From Acinetobacter guillouiae CIP 63.46 (GTDB taxonomy: Bacteria; Pseudomonadota; Gammaproteobacteria; Pseudomonadales; Moraxellaceae), in contig NZ_KB849285.1 in assembly GCF_000368145.1 (NCBI RefSeq), positions 117,025 to 181,024 on the forward strand: 64,000 bases of DNA, written 5' to 3'. The notes beneath the pieces were generated by a model. The model worked only from the letters and a program-made list of their open reading frames with translations. It was not told the origin of the DNA and ran no database searches. Made by a program: the position numbers and the translations under genes. Shown piece by piece: positions 16,751 through 25,715 of the stretch. Position 1 is the first letter of the stretch. Each line of letters begins with the position of its first letter.

Positions 16751-16780
16751 TTGAAACTGTTGTCGTTATATAAGTATAAG
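16751..16780 (+). promoter_or_regulatory. Probable sigma-70 promoter of the ncRNA
   Basis: TTGAAA at 16751-16756 and TATAAG at 16775-16780 are separated by 18 bp. An overlapping TATAAG at 16769-16774 would start the RNA at about 16781 and include the outer GGTCT/AGACC stem, so the exact 5' end is uncertain. Confidence 0.5.
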
Positions 16781-16952
16781 GTCTGCAGCAACCAAATTGA
16801 TTGCACGGCATCCGCAAAGAAATTTGGAGACCTTCTCTCAGAGAAACTAAAAACTTATGCTTCTTAAGATTCAACTTAGCAGCCTGAATCTTTATAACGA
16901 AGTATTTTGGCCGACGATTTACTCATCACTCGAATCGTCGGCTTTTGTTTTT
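16781..16952 (+). ncRNA. Candidate structured non-coding RNA (about 170 nt)
   Basis: This intergenic stretch can fold into four consecutive hairpins: (1) CCAAATT/AATTTGG with an inner TTG/CAA-CGG/CCG stem and a possible outer GGTCT/AGACC (16780-16832); (2) TTCTC/GAGAA (about 16833-16845); (3) AAGATTCA/TGAATCTT (about 16865-16892); (4) a 10-bp GCCGACGATT/AATCGTCGGC stem followed by TTTTGTTTTT (16910-16952), a rho-independent terminator. Upstream, TTGAAA (16751) and TATAAG (16775) are spaced by 18 bp as a sigma-70 promoter, and TATAAG at 16769 is an alternative -10. Nothing on the plus strand follows for 1.5 kb, so this is not a leader. I cannot match it to a named RNA family. Confidence 0.65.
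16910..16952 (+). terminator. Strong terminator of the ncRNA
   Basis: GCCGACGATT and AATCGTCGGC form a perfect 10-bp GC-rich stem, then TTTTGTTTTT. Confidence 0.9.
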
Positions 16953-17153
16953 CTGGCGTTTGTGTTTTTATCGTTTCTGCTTTGACCGCGTGTATGTGTA
17001 TCGCGTACTTGTTCTAACAATACAATCTCTTAGAACCTGTCAATTTCCTCATACTTGAATAAAAAATACAGATCGTCTTTGATTCAATAAAACAAAATTC
17101 ACTTTTGTCTTGTAAATAAACAAGACGATCTCTTGTTCAGTATCGATATAAGC

Positions 17154-18365
17154 TTAAATTTGTTTCATCTTGAACTGTTGAGCCACTTTTAAAATTGCCA
17201 TAAATCCAGCCACAGTAAAAGCCAACATCAAAATTCCCATATTTAATAAATGATTCCATATGAGAAAATTCAATACCACACCACCCAATAGACCACACGC
17301 AAATTGCATACTGCCCATAATTGCACTTGCAGTTCCTGCTCTTGAGCCTTGTTCAGACATCGCCAATGCCATCGCATTCGGTCCAGTAAAACCAATCCCT
17401 GAAACAGAGAAAAATAAGCCCAACATCACAATCGCCAATGGTGCATCAGACATGAAACCTGCGCTGACAATAATCAATGCGCCTGTGACCTGAATCAAAC
17501 CACCAATTTTTAACCGCAGGATCACCGAGAGTTTGTTGGCTAAACGCTTATTGATAGAAGACAGTAAAATGATACCAAAAGCATTAAAACCAAAGGCAAT
17601 AGCAAACTGTTGCTGAGTTAAATGATAACCATCCATCAACACTGCTGCCGCGGAACTGATATAACAAAATAGTGCTGCACCAGTAAAGCAACCTGCCAAC
17701 ATTGGAAAGCGAAAGCTTCGATCTTTAAAAATAGCAGCATATAAAATAAAAACTTGTTTAAAGTTGAGACGCAGCCTACGTTCTGGTGCGAGTGTTTCCT
17801 TAAATAAAAAATGTACACAAAATAAGCAAAACAGACCAATCACAAACAAGGCAATAAAGACACCTTGCCAACTAAAGAATTGTAGAATGGCGGCACCCAA
17901 GGTTGGAGCAAGAATTGGGGCAATCCCCATCACAATCATCATACTGGAAAAAGCTTGTGCTGAACCTTGCACATCTAAACGGTCTCGAATTGCAGCCCGT
18001 GCCATCACCACACCCACACAGCCCCCCAAAGCTTGTAAAACGCGTGCGGCAATCAATGACCAATGATCAGGTGCTAAAACACACAACAAACTGGCAAAAG
18101 CAAACAAGGTCATACCAAAATAAAGCGGTTTCTTACGCCCAATACGGTCACTGATTGGACCATAAATCAATTGACCAACAGCAAGACCAAAAAAATACGC
18201 CGGCAAGGTATTGGCGACTTGCTGGGTCGTCACATTAAAATCTTGCGCCATTTGTGGTAATGCTGGCAAATACATATCAATGGATAATGGACCCAAAGAA
18301 GTAAATAAAGCCAAAAGCATAATCCAGCCCGTTGAATACTGCTGACCAACGTTTTTTTCAGACAT
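17154..18365 (-). CDS. Bcr/CflA-type MFS drug efflux transporter
   Basis: A 403-residue, 12-TM major facilitator. After the first helix comes the family mark SIDMYLPALPQMAQDFNV (about residues 28-45), then LPAYFFGLAVGQLIYGPISD with the MFS motif A RIGRKKPLYFG (about 73-83). ALGGCVGVVMARAAIRD (about 112-128) is also typical of Bcr/CflA (DHA1) pumps, which export drugs such as bicyclomycin, chloramphenicol or small metabolites by proton antiport. It is a single gene, divergent from the yccS-like gene, with no local regulator. The substrate is undetermined. Confidence 0.9.
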   Translation of the reverse strand: MSEKNVGQQYSTGWIMLLALFTSLGPLSIDMYLPALPQMAQDFNVTTQQVANTLPAYFFGLAVGQLIYGPISDRIGRKKPLYFGMTLFAFASLLCVLAPDHWSLIAARVLQALGGCVGVVMARAAIRDRLDVQGSAQAFSSMMIVMGIAPILAPTLGAAILQFFSWQGVFIALFVIGLFCLFCVHFLFKETLAPERRLRLNFKQVFILYAAIFKDRSFRFPMLAGCFTGAALFCYISSAAAVLMDGYHLTQQQFAIAFGFNAFGIILLSSINKRLANKLSVILRLKIGGLIQVTGALIIVSAGFMSDAPLAIVMLGLFFSVSGIGFTGPNAMALAMSEQGSRAGTASAIMGSMQFACGLLGGVVLNFLIWNHLLNMGILMLAFTVAGFMAILKVAQQFKMKQI

Positions 18366-18511
18366 AGATGGTTTATAATTTGATAAGGAATGTTGCAGAC
18401 AAGTTTACACTGTCCATTGTATGATTTGTCACAAAGATAAGTGAAAAGTCATATAAGCCAAATCGCATTTCCCAAGTAAATAACACCCTATTGATTTAAC
18501 AAGGATTTCCT

Positions 18512-20686
18512 TTGAACACTTGGCTGTTAAAACTCAGAAAAGCAACCTACAACACAAGTTTCATGTATAACTTGAGAATGATCATTGCCTTTACAGGGAC
18601 TGCATTTGTACCTTATCTGTTGGGACAGCAGTTAATGACCATTCCTCTCACCTTAGGGGTGGTTGCAGCAGGTCTCAGTGATATAGACGATCGCTTCTCT
18701 GTACGTATCATGAATTTGATCTATACCTATATCGGATTCTTTATCACCGCTGCCTCAGTGAGCCTGCTCTTTCCTTACCCTATTCTGTTTGCCTTAGGTT
18801 TGATTGTTTCTTGTATCGGTTGGATTTTATTGGGTTCTTTGGGACGTCGCTATGCCACCATTTCTTATGGCTGTCTGGTGGTTTCTGTGTATTCCATGCT
18901 TGGGGTGCATTTATTTGATCAATGGTATATCCAGCCAAGTCTATTGGTGGTTGGTGCAATTTGGTATGGGGTTATTTCAACCATCAGTTTTTTACTGTTC
19001 CCAGTACGGCAAGTTCAAGACAAGCTGTCTCAATGTTTTTCCTCATTAGGTAATTTTCTATTTTCCAAATCCAATTTGTTTGATGTCGATATGACACCAA
19101 CCAGCTATCAAGACAGTATGATTAGTTTGTCTATGGAAAATGGGCAGCTCATCAGCATTTTTAATGATATGCGTACCGCCTTGTTGACGCGTTTAAAGGG
19201 TGACCGAGGACAACGTGATACACGTCGTAGTTTACAATATTACTTTGTTGCACAAGATATTCATGAACGGGCCGATTCAGCACATATTGATTATCAAAAG
19301 CTGGCCAAAATGTTTGAACATAGCGATGTGTTATTTCGTTTTCAACGCATTTTAGCGCTGCAAGGCAAAGCCTGTAAGGATCTAAGCGATAGTATCTTAC
19401 ACCGTACCACTTACCAGCATAATGTCCGTTTTGAGCATGCTTTTAAAAACCTCAGATACTCGCTGGATAAACTCAAAAAAGAAGAAAATTATGACTTAAT
19501 TTGGATCAATTCATTGTTTGCACTTTATCAAAACTTAAAGTCGATTGATGCCCAATTACAAAATCTCGAAACTGAACGACATATAAAATACGATCAAAGT
19601 AAAAATTTCGAAAACCAACTTAAAGATGATGACCTCAAAGGTTGGGATGATATTGTCATTCGAATCAAACAAAATTTAACTCCCGAGTCTGTACTTTTTA
19701 GACATGCAATTCGTGTTTCGATTGTTTTGTTTATTGGCTATGTTTTTGTGCAACTCACCAATATTGAATATGGTTACTGGATTCTATTAACCGCACTGTT
19801 TGTCAGCCAACCGAACTTTAATGCGACCAAACGACGTTTAAGATTACGGATTATTGGAACATTAGGCGGCATTATTTTAGGCTATGCAATTTTGTATTTT
19901 GTGCCCTCTATTGAAGGACAACTCTTATTACTCGTACTCAGTGGTGTATTGTTTTTTGATTTACGCAGTAAACAATATGCCCAAGCCACTGCCTTTATTA
20001 CCATCATGGCGCTGATCAATTTTAACTTGGATGGGCTTGGCTATGAGGCAGCGCTACCTCGTATGATTGATACAGTGATTGGCTGTGCCCTCGCCTGGTT
20101 CGGTGTCAGCTTTATTTTCCCTGACTGGAAGTTTCGTCGTTTACCCCGCACGATTCAACGCTCATTGGAAGCTCAATGCAATTATTTGGCAAATGTAGTC
20201 GCTCAATATCATCAGGGACGCAATAATAGTTTAGAGTATCGAATTGTTCGCCGTGCTGCACATAATCGGGATGCAGATGTTGCCTCACTGATTTCAACCC
20301 TTGCCACTGAACCAGATTTTGACCCAAGTCAAAAAAGCTTAGCTTTTGAGTTCTTATGTTTAAATCATACCTTTCTTAGCTATATTGCAGCACTCGGCGC
20401 ACATCGTGAGCAAGTGAAAGACCAACAGGTACTTAATTTATTGGATCAAGCTTTAGATGATATCTCTGGGGCTTTATTACGGGATGAAATGCCTGATTTA
20501 ACCGCGCACAATATGTTGAAAGCCATTCGTACCCGTTTAAGCCAATCCGAGTCAGAAGACTCTAAATCACTCATTATTCTTCAACAATTGTCATTAATGT
20601 TCAGTATTTTAAAGCAACTAAGTAGCTTGAAACAGAATTTAAGCCATGAACGAGATGATCAATCTACTGAATTGGCTTCTTTATAA
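18512..20686 (+). CDS. yccS: YccS/FUSC-family inner-membrane protein
   Basis: A 724-residue protein with two blocks of membrane helices separated by a long cytosolic region, the layout of the YccS/YhfK branch of the FUSC superfamily. The first block spans about residues 20-160 (LRMIIAFTGTAFVPYLLGQQ, then TLGVVAAGLSDIDDRFSVRI), the cytosolic part about 170-390 is rich in charged helices, and the second block (about 395-540) includes TNIEYGYWILLTALFVSQPN and RRLRLRIIGTLGGIILGYAI, the FUSC signature. TTG at 18512 is the start, with AAGGA about 8 bases upstream. These proteins are thought to export aromatic or other organic acids; the function is not well established. Confidence 0.85.
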   Translation: MNTWLLKLRKATYNTSFMYNLRMIIAFTGTAFVPYLLGQQLMTIPLTLGVVAAGLSDIDDRFSVRIMNLIYTYIGFFITAASVSLLFPYPILFALGLIVSCIGWILLGSLGRRYATISYGCLVVSVYSMLGVHLFDQWYIQPSLLVVGAIWYGVISTISFLLFPVRQVQDKLSQCFSSLGNFLFSKSNLFDVDMTPTSYQDSMISLSMENGQLISIFNDMRTALLTRLKGDRGQRDTRRSLQYYFVAQDIHERADSAHIDYQKLAKMFEHSDVLFRFQRILALQGKACKDLSDSILHRTTYQHNVRFEHAFKNLRYSLDKLKKEENYDLIWINSLFALYQNLKSIDAQLQNLETERHIKYDQSKNFENQLKDDDLKGWDDIVIRIKQNLTPESVLFRHAIRVSIVLFIGYVFVQLTNIEYGYWILLTALFVSQPNFNATKRRLRLRIIGTLGGIILGYAILYFVPSIEGQLLLLVLSGVLFFDLRSKQYAQATAFITIMALINFNLDGLGYEAALPRMIDTVIGCALAWFGVSFIFPDWKFRRLPRTIQRSLEAQCNYLANVVAQYHQGRNNSLEYRIVRRAAHNRDADVASLISTLATEPDFDPSQKSLAFEFLCLNHTFLSYIAALGAHREQVKDQQVLNLLDQALDDISGALLRDEMPDLTAHNMLKAIRTRLSQSESEDSKSLIILQQLSLMFSILKQLSSLKQNLSHERDDQSTELASL

Positions 20687-20725
20687 ATGTGCATCAAAAT
20701 TGCATCGTTATTTGGTACAATAGGT

Positions 20726-20749
20726 GCACTAAATCTTGAGATTTAGTGC
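20726..20749. promoter_or_regulatory. Palindrome between the yccS-like and YcxB-like genes
   Basis: GCACTAAAT, CTTGAG and ATTTAGTGC form a nearly perfect 24-bp palindrome. There is no T-run, so an operator or small hairpin is more likely than a terminator. Confidence 0.4.
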
Positions 20750-20785
20750 TAAACTCTGACTAGATTTACATACATTACTGACACT

Positions 20786-21346
20786 ATGACTGCCAAGAAT
20801 ATTTACGCTTATACCTTACAACCTGTTCCGTACGAAGTTTCGGAAGCCGAACAACGCGGCGCTCAACTTGCAATTTGGCGTAGTACCAATAAAATTGGGA
20901 TTAAAGCTTGGGCAATCATGGGTGTAGCAGTGGTACTCTCATTACTTGGCATCGCTTTAATTAAAAACTATTCAACCATTATTTTTTGGGTGGTTCTTGC
21001 TGCAGTTGCCATCTATCTTTTGGTTCGCAAGTTCGGTCTTGAATGGTATGTAAAACGCAAGATGAATGAATTTCCAGTTCAGGAAATCAAAGGGGTAAAA
21101 TTAGGGGTGCAGCCAAGTGGTATTGTGATGCGTCAACAAATGGGTGTACAAGAAGGTGTTGGAACCGTGGCTTGGAAAGACATTTATGAATGGTACAACA
21201 CCCCTGAATTCTTACTGGTAAACTTTAAAGTAAAAGGCCAACAAGGCGCATATATTCTACCTAAGCGTATGGATAGCAAGAATTTTCCATTTGAAACACT
21301 GCGTAAACATTTAAAAGAAGTTGTTGGTGAACCCAAGACACTTTAA
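20786..21346 (+). CDS. YcxB-like membrane protein
   Basis: A 186-residue protein with two adjacent membrane helices (AWAIMGVAVVLSLLGIALI and IIFWVVLAAVAIYLLVRKF, about residues 43-85) and a C-terminal cytosolic beta-rich domain. In that domain, GIVMRQQMGVQEGVGTVAWK, IYEWYNTPEFLLVNF and GAYILPKRM follow the strand pattern of the YcxB-like family, a domain similar to bacterial PH-like modules. Its molecular role is unknown. A terminator follows at 21364-21386. Confidence 0.75.
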   Translation: MTAKNIYAYTLQPVPYEVSEAEQRGAQLAIWRSTNKIGIKAWAIMGVAVVLSLLGIALIKNYSTIIFWVVLAAVAIYLLVRKFGLEWYVKRKMNEFPVQEIKGVKLGVQPSGIVMRQQMGVQEGVGTVAWKDIYEWYNTPEFLLVNFKVKGQQGAYILPKRMDSKNFPFETLRKHLKEVVGEPKTL

Positions 21347-21360
21347 TTTAAAATTTTAAA

Positions 21361-21387
21361 AGGCCTCCATTTTTGGAGGTTTTTTGT
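21361..21387 (+). terminator. Rho-independent terminator after the YcxB-like gene
   Basis: CCTCCA and TGGAGG form a 6-bp stem with a TTTT loop, followed by a run of seven T. Confidence 0.85.
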
Positions 21388-21407
21388 ACTTTGTTATTTT
21401 AATAAAA

Positions 21408-21431
21408 ATGATAATGAGAATAAATATTATC
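21408..21431. promoter_or_regulatory. Probable Fur box
   Basis: GATAATGAGAATAAATAT reads as three adjacent hexamers (GATAAT GAGAAT AAATAT), followed by TATC, close to the classic GATAATGATAATCATTATC. It lies about 75 bp before the PepSY/flavodoxin fusion, which would therefore be derepressed under iron limitation. Confidence 0.7.
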
Positions 21432-21504
21432 TGCAAAATTCATTATCTCTCCGATTTATTCAGCTATAATTTGCTATCAAAAATATTCTGCCCTTTGCAT
21501 TGCC

Positions 21505-24153
21505 ATGTTTAAAAAGACTTTTTTTCAAATTCACTGGTTTCTAGGGATTACAGCTGGTTTAATTCTCTCAATTATGGGAGTGACTGGTGCAATCTATTCT
21601 TATGAACAACCTATTCAAAGATGGTTAAACCCAGACAGCTACACGGTAAAAGTTGAAAATCAGGCAAAACTCACGCCTGCTGAAATTTATCAACATTTCC
21701 AAACCCAAAACCCTGAAATGAAGATCAACAGTATTACTGTCGCAAAAGCCGCTGAAGAAGCTTCAAACATTAATATTGTCAAAGAAAGCGCTCGTAGAGG
21801 TTATACCATGATGGTAAACCCTTACACGGCCGAAGTTCTTCCAGAAGTGAAAGGCAAAGATTTTTTTCAATTTATACAGCAACTGCATCGTAACTTAACT
21901 GTCGGTGAAGTCGGTAAACAAATTACTGGCGCCAGTACCTTGATGTTAATTTTCTTTGTACTCAGTGGCCTCTATTTACGCTGGCCGAAAAAGCATTCTT
22001 TTAAACAATGGTTTGCCATTAAGCCTAAACTCAAAGGTCGTAATTTTCTTTGGGATCTACATGCTGTAGTCGGAACGTGGGTGGTGATCTTTTATTTACT
22101 TTTAGCATGTACTGGGCTGTATTGGTCGTATGACTGGTGGCGTAATGGTATGTTTAAAGTAATGGGGGTTGAACGACCTCAGCCTGAAATGCAAGCGGCA
22201 CGTGGTGGAGAAGGTCAAGGACGTCAAGGGGCTTCTGGCAATCCTCAACAACAACCACAACAACGTGGCGAAAAGCAAAATCAAACGACAGGTCATCAAC
22301 AACCAGACCGTGAAAATAAGCATGAGAATAAAGAAGGTTTAAAACCAGAACAAATTCAACATGTACTTACTCAAACATGGAATGGGTTTAATGCTCAAAT
22401 TAATCGTGACTATTCGACACTGACTGTTTCGATCCCTAAAAAGCCAGATGGTAAAGTTGAACTCACTTTTGTTGATGCTATTCCACAACATGAGCGTGCA
22501 CGAAATAAAGCAACCTATAACTATCAAACTGCACAAATTGAAAAATTAGACTTATACGAAAGCAAACCACTCAATGAAAAAATCATGGGAAGTATGCTCC
22601 CTGTACACCGTGGTAGTTTCTTTGGCCCAGTTTTTCAATTCATCGCAATGCTTGCGGCATTGGCAATGCCATTATTTTTTGTTACTGGATGGATGCTGTA
22701 TTTAAAACGTCGTAAGCAAAAGCGACTTACGCTTGCTGCAAAACAAGCGGGTTCAGCAATTCAAATTGATCCAAATGCAACACCTTGGTTAATTACTTAT
22801 GCCTCTCAAACAGGAATGTCTGAGCAATTGGCATGGCGCACCTCAACCAGTCTACAAGAAGCCCATCAGCCAACAACGGTAAAAGCTGTACAACAACTCT
22901 CTGAAGATGACCTCAAGCAAGCCAAACAGATTCTCTTGATTGCAAGTACCTATGGTACAGGTGAAGCACCTGACTTAGCCTCGCACTTTGAGAAAAAGCT
23001 TATGGCTACATCATTGGATCTTTCGCATTTAAAATATGCGGTTCTAGCATTGGGTTCACAAGACTATCCTGAGACCTATTGTAGCTTTGGGCATCGCATA
23101 GATGCATGGTTAAAACATTCTGGTGCGCAACAATTGTTTGCTACGCTTGAAGTCAACAATGGCAATAATGCAGATATCCAACATTGGAATGATGCTTTAG
23201 CAAAAGCCACAAAACTCGATCTACAAACAATGTCTATTGATAAAGTTTTTGATCAATGGCGTCTAACAAAACGAGAATTACTCAATCCAAACAGCTTAGG
23301 CGCACCCGCATTTAATCTTGAATTACAAGCCAGTTATGATACAGCTTGGCAAGCAGGTGATATTGCTGAAATTCAAACGGGAAATAGCCCAGAACGTATT
23401 CAATTGTTCTTGGATAAATATCAAGTTCATGCAGAAACAAAAGTGGATTCACTCGAACAAAGTATTCAAGAAGCTCTTTGGAAGCGCGATTTAACTGTTG
23501 CTGTTGAACCTTTTGCCAATATGGAACATTTACTTGAGCAACTCCCTACACTACCGACTCGTGAGTATTCGATTGCCAGTATTCCAAGTCAGCAAGTGTT
23601 GCGTTTGGTGGTTCGTCAGCAACAAAATCCTCAAGGTGAGCTTGGTCTCGGTTCTGGTTGGCTGACAGAACATGTGCAATTGCGTGATAAAATTGCGTTA
23701 AGAATTCGTAATAATGAATCTTTCCATTTAATTACCGATAACCGCCCGATTATCTGTATCGGAAATGGTACCGGGATTGCGGGATTAATGAGTTTGATTC
23801 ATGCCCGTGTTCGTATGGACTATACTGAAAACTGGTTGATTTTTGGTGAACGCCAACAAGCAAACGATTATTTCTTTAAAGATACAATTCAAGCTTGGCA
23901 AAATACAGCGATGCTAAAACGTATTGATTTAGCCTTCTCTCGTGATCAAGCTGAAAAAATTTATGTACATCATAAACTGCGTGATCAAGCGGAAGAACTG
24001 AAAAAATGGGTAGCCAATGATGCGGTGATCTATGTCTGTGGCAGTATCAATGGTATGGCAACTGATGTTGATCTCGCCTTAATTGATATCCTTGGAGAAG
24101 ACACAGTTGAACAATTACGTTTAGATGGTCGTTATCGTCGTGACGTTTATTAG
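21505..24153 (+). CDS. PepSY-TM / flavodoxin / sulfite-reductase-type flavoprotein fusion
   Basis: An 882-residue membrane reductase. Residues 1-400 form a PepSY-associated TM domain (WFLGITAGLILSIMGVTGAI; TVGEVGKQITGASTLMLIFF; DLHAVVGTWVVIFYLLLACT), interrupted at about 228-275 by a low-complexity Gln/Gly-rich insert. Next is a flavodoxin domain (about 425-565: LITYASQTGMSEQLAW, ASTYGTGEAPDLA, LGSQDYPETYCSFG), then a FAD- and NADPH-binding module (REYSIASIP about 685; ICIGNGTGIAGLMS about 750) ending in VYVCGSINGMA and a C-terminal RRDVY. Electrons would flow NADPH to FAD to FMN and across the membrane to a periplasmic acceptor, plausibly ferric siderophore or ferric iron; the Fur box just upstream supports an iron role. 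This is inference; substrate unproven. Confidence 0.88.
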   Translation: MFKKTFFQIHWFLGITAGLILSIMGVTGAIYSYEQPIQRWLNPDSYTVKVENQAKLTPAEIYQHFQTQNPEMKINSITVAKAAEEASNINIVKESARRGYTMMVNPYTAEVLPEVKGKDFFQFIQQLHRNLTVGEVGKQITGASTLMLIFFVLSGLYLRWPKKHSFKQWFAIKPKLKGRNFLWDLHAVVGTWVVIFYLLLACTGLYWSYDWWRNGMFKVMGVERPQPEMQAARGGEGQGRQGASGNPQQQPQQRGEKQNQTTGHQQPDRENKHENKEGLKPEQIQHVLTQTWNGFNAQINRDYSTLTVSIPKKPDGKVELTFVDAIPQHERARNKATYNYQTAQIEKLDLYESKPLNEKIMGSMLPVHRGSFFGPVFQFIAMLAALAMPLFFVTGWMLYLKRRKQKRLTLAAKQAGSAIQIDPNATPWLITYASQTGMSEQLAWRTSTSLQEAHQPTTVKAVQQLSEDDLKQAKQILLIASTYGTGEAPDLASHFEKKLMATSLDLSHLKYAVLALGSQDYPETYCSFGHRIDAWLKHSGAQQLFATLEVNNGNNADIQHWNDALAKATKLDLQTMSIDKVFDQWRLTKRELLNPNSLGAPAFNLELQASYDTAWQAGDIAEIQTGNSPERIQLFLDKYQVHAETKVDSLEQSIQEALWKRDLTVAVEPFANMEHLLEQLPTLPTREYSIASIPSQQVLRLVVRQQQNPQGELGLGSGWLTEHVQLRDKIALRIRNNESFHLITDNRPIICIGNGTGIAGLMSLIHARVRMDYTENWLIFGERQQANDYFFKDTIQAWQNTAMLKRIDLAFSRDQAEKIYVHHKLRDQAEELKKWVANDAVIYVCGSINGMATDVDLALIDILGEDTVEQLRLDGRYRRDVY

Positions 24154-24178
24154 GGTCTATTGAATAAATTTACCCGCC

Positions 24179-24208
24179 AAAACCGAGCTCGATTGCTCGG
24201 TTTTTTTT
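24179..24208 (+). terminator. Rho-independent terminator after the reductase fusion
   Basis: CCGAGC and GCTCGG with a six-base loop, preceded by AAAA and followed by eight T. Confidence 0.88.
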
Positions 24209-24277
24209 GATTCATATATAATAAATACACAGATTTCGTTTAGAATTAGACTAATTTTTAATGATTTGTTTTCACCC

Positions 24278-25063
24278 ATGTATAACAATAAACTCTTCCG
24301 CATTGTCTTTTTTTTGCTGGGATTTGTCTTATTCCTCGATGGATTTATTTTAATTTTATATAAAAAAATCCACTTAGGAACAATACTCCCTTTGCTGATT
24401 GGCTTAGCCTTTATCACTACAGTGCTATGGAGCCAACACATTCAGCAGTATTTAGCACAACACTTAAAGTTAAAGAAAATCTGGCGCTCAGGATGGATTC
24501 TATTTACGCTTTGGTCTGTCAGCTTAATCGGCTTCTTTGGTTATATCCACTTAAAATCCCAACAAAATACAGCAGAAAACAATCTACAAGCGATTATTGT
24601 GTTAGGCAGTGGGATTACCCAAGGAAAAGCCTCACCGACCCTCGCAAAACGTTTAGATCAAGCCGGCGAAATTGCAAAACAACAATCACAAGCTTTGATC
24701 ATTGTCAGTGGTGGTTTAGATTTTGGTGAAGAAAAAACCGAAGCAGAAATTATGTCGCAATATCTACAAGAGCATATACAAATCCAAGCCAGTAGGATCC
24801 TACAAGAAAATAAAAGTACCAGTACTGACTTAAACCTAAAAAATAGCCAAGCGATTTTAAAAGCGCATGGTTTAACTTTAGACTCTAAAATTGCGATTGT
24901 GACCAGTGATTTTCACACCTTACGTGCCGCAGCAATCGCCAGAAAACAAGGCTATCATAACTTCATTACTGTAGGTGCTGAAACCCCACTCACGACACGT
25001 TATAACGCATGGTTAAGAGAGTACTTTGCCTATATCAGCGGGTGGATGCTCGGTGAATATTAA
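24278..25063 (+). CDS. YdcF/SanA-like DUF218 membrane protein
   Basis: I choose ATG 24278 (MYNNKLFRIV); an in-frame TTG at 24266 adds four residues. The 261-residue protein has three N-terminal hydrophobic segments (FFLLGFVLFLDGFILILY; TILPLLIGLAFITTVLW; WILFTLWSVSLIGFFGYI) and a DUF218 domain from about residue 105: QAIIVLGSGITQGKASPTLA, LIIVSGGLDFGEEKTEA, ILQENKSTSTDLNLKNSQ and IVTSDFHTLRAAAIARKQGY. This fold is found in YdcF, SanA and ElyC, linked to envelope (peptidoglycan/undecaprenyl-phosphate) homeostasis and vancomycin sensitivity. The long cytosolic or periplasmic domain after the helices fits ElyC-like topology; the exact role is open. Confidence 0.82.
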   Translation: MYNNKLFRIVFFLLGFVLFLDGFILILYKKIHLGTILPLLIGLAFITTVLWSQHIQQYLAQHLKLKKIWRSGWILFTLWSVSLIGFFGYIHLKSQQNTAENNLQAIIVLGSGITQGKASPTLAKRLDQAGEIAKQQSQALIIVSGGLDFGEEKTEAEIMSQYLQEHIQIQASRILQENKSTSTDLNLKNSQAILKAHGLTLDSKIAIVTSDFHTLRAAAIARKQGYHNFITVGAETPLTTRYNAWLREYFAYISGWMLGEY

Positions 25064-25096
25064 GGCACAGAAAACCATATCATTGTCTGTACAGCG

Positions 25097-25564
25097 TTAC
25101 TGATGTAAGCGAATTTTCCGTGGTAACGGTAAGCGTTTATTGTTTTGAAATAACTCAGGTTGAGTCGTATACATCTGATATAAATAATTTTTGATATCGA
25201 GTAAAAATTTATTTGTTGAAACTAAAATATTCCGCCCTTCTGGGGTTAAATTTATAGAAATTGCCGTATTATTTTGTTTGATAAAAGGAATCATCTGTTC
25301 AATAAAAACAATGAGTTCAACTTCTTGAACTGCGTAACGGCTCCAGTTATCTTTAATCAGAAGTTGTGCCAAATTTTTACTTTGCCAAACAGCTAAAGAC
25401 TGTTGCCCTGTCGGTGATGCGCACAAAGCCCAGCCATCATCATAAAGAACAAAAACCTTGGTTTGTGAAACAATCATTTCGACAAAATGTTTATATTGGT
25501 CTAGGGTTTGAACTGAGTTTTTTTGAATTGAAGACGCAGCTTTACGTTGATATGGATTTCGCAT
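25097..25564 (-). CDS. DUF2750-like protein
   Basis: A 155-residue soluble protein without a signal peptide. The core from about residue 24 (YKHFVEMIVSQTKVFVLYDD), GWALCASPTGQQSLAVWQSK and WSRYAVQEVELIVFIEQMI to ISINLTPEGRNILVS follows the pattern of the DUF2750 family, an immunity-like or regulatory fold of unknown role. The ends are basic (RNPYQRKAASSIQKN; LPLPRKIRLHQ), which may bind nucleic acid, but that is speculation. It lies between the YdcF-like gene and the tRNA array. Confidence 0.65.
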   Translation of the reverse strand: MRNPYQRKAASSIQKNSVQTLDQYKHFVEMIVSQTKVFVLYDDGWALCASPTGQQSLAVWQSKNLAQLLIKDNWSRYAVQEVELIVFIEQMIPFIKQNNTAISINLTPEGRNILVSTNKFLLDIKNYLYQMYTTQPELFQNNKRLPLPRKIRLHQ

Positions 25565-25639
25565 AGAAAATTTATTTTTAAAATACTTATGCTTATATAT
25601 TATACAGAAGTTCTAAACAAATAACTAGATTGGAAAATT

Positions 25640-25715
25640 TGGTGGGCGCTGACGGGATCGAACCGCCGACATTCTGCTTGTAAGGCAGACGCTCTACCAA
25701 CTGAGCTAAGCGCCC
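25640..25715 (-). tRNA. tRNA-Val (UAC)
   Basis: A 76-nt cloverleaf with encoded CCA. The anticodon loop is CTTACAA, giving anticodon TAC; acceptor GGGCGC.../GCGCCC. It is the last gene of the array on the minus strand. Confidence 0.98.

Noticed and set aside
16857-16985. A 42-codon frame (MLLKIQLSSLNLYNEVFW...) inside the candidate ncRNA
   Set aside because: It runs through the terminator stem, has no Shine-Dalgarno, and its hydrophobic composition follows from T-rich sequence.
24150-24165. TAGGGTCTATTGA, similar to the start of the MITE-like terminal repeat
   Set aside because: Only eight outer bases match, with no partner end nearby; most likely coincidence beside the terminator.
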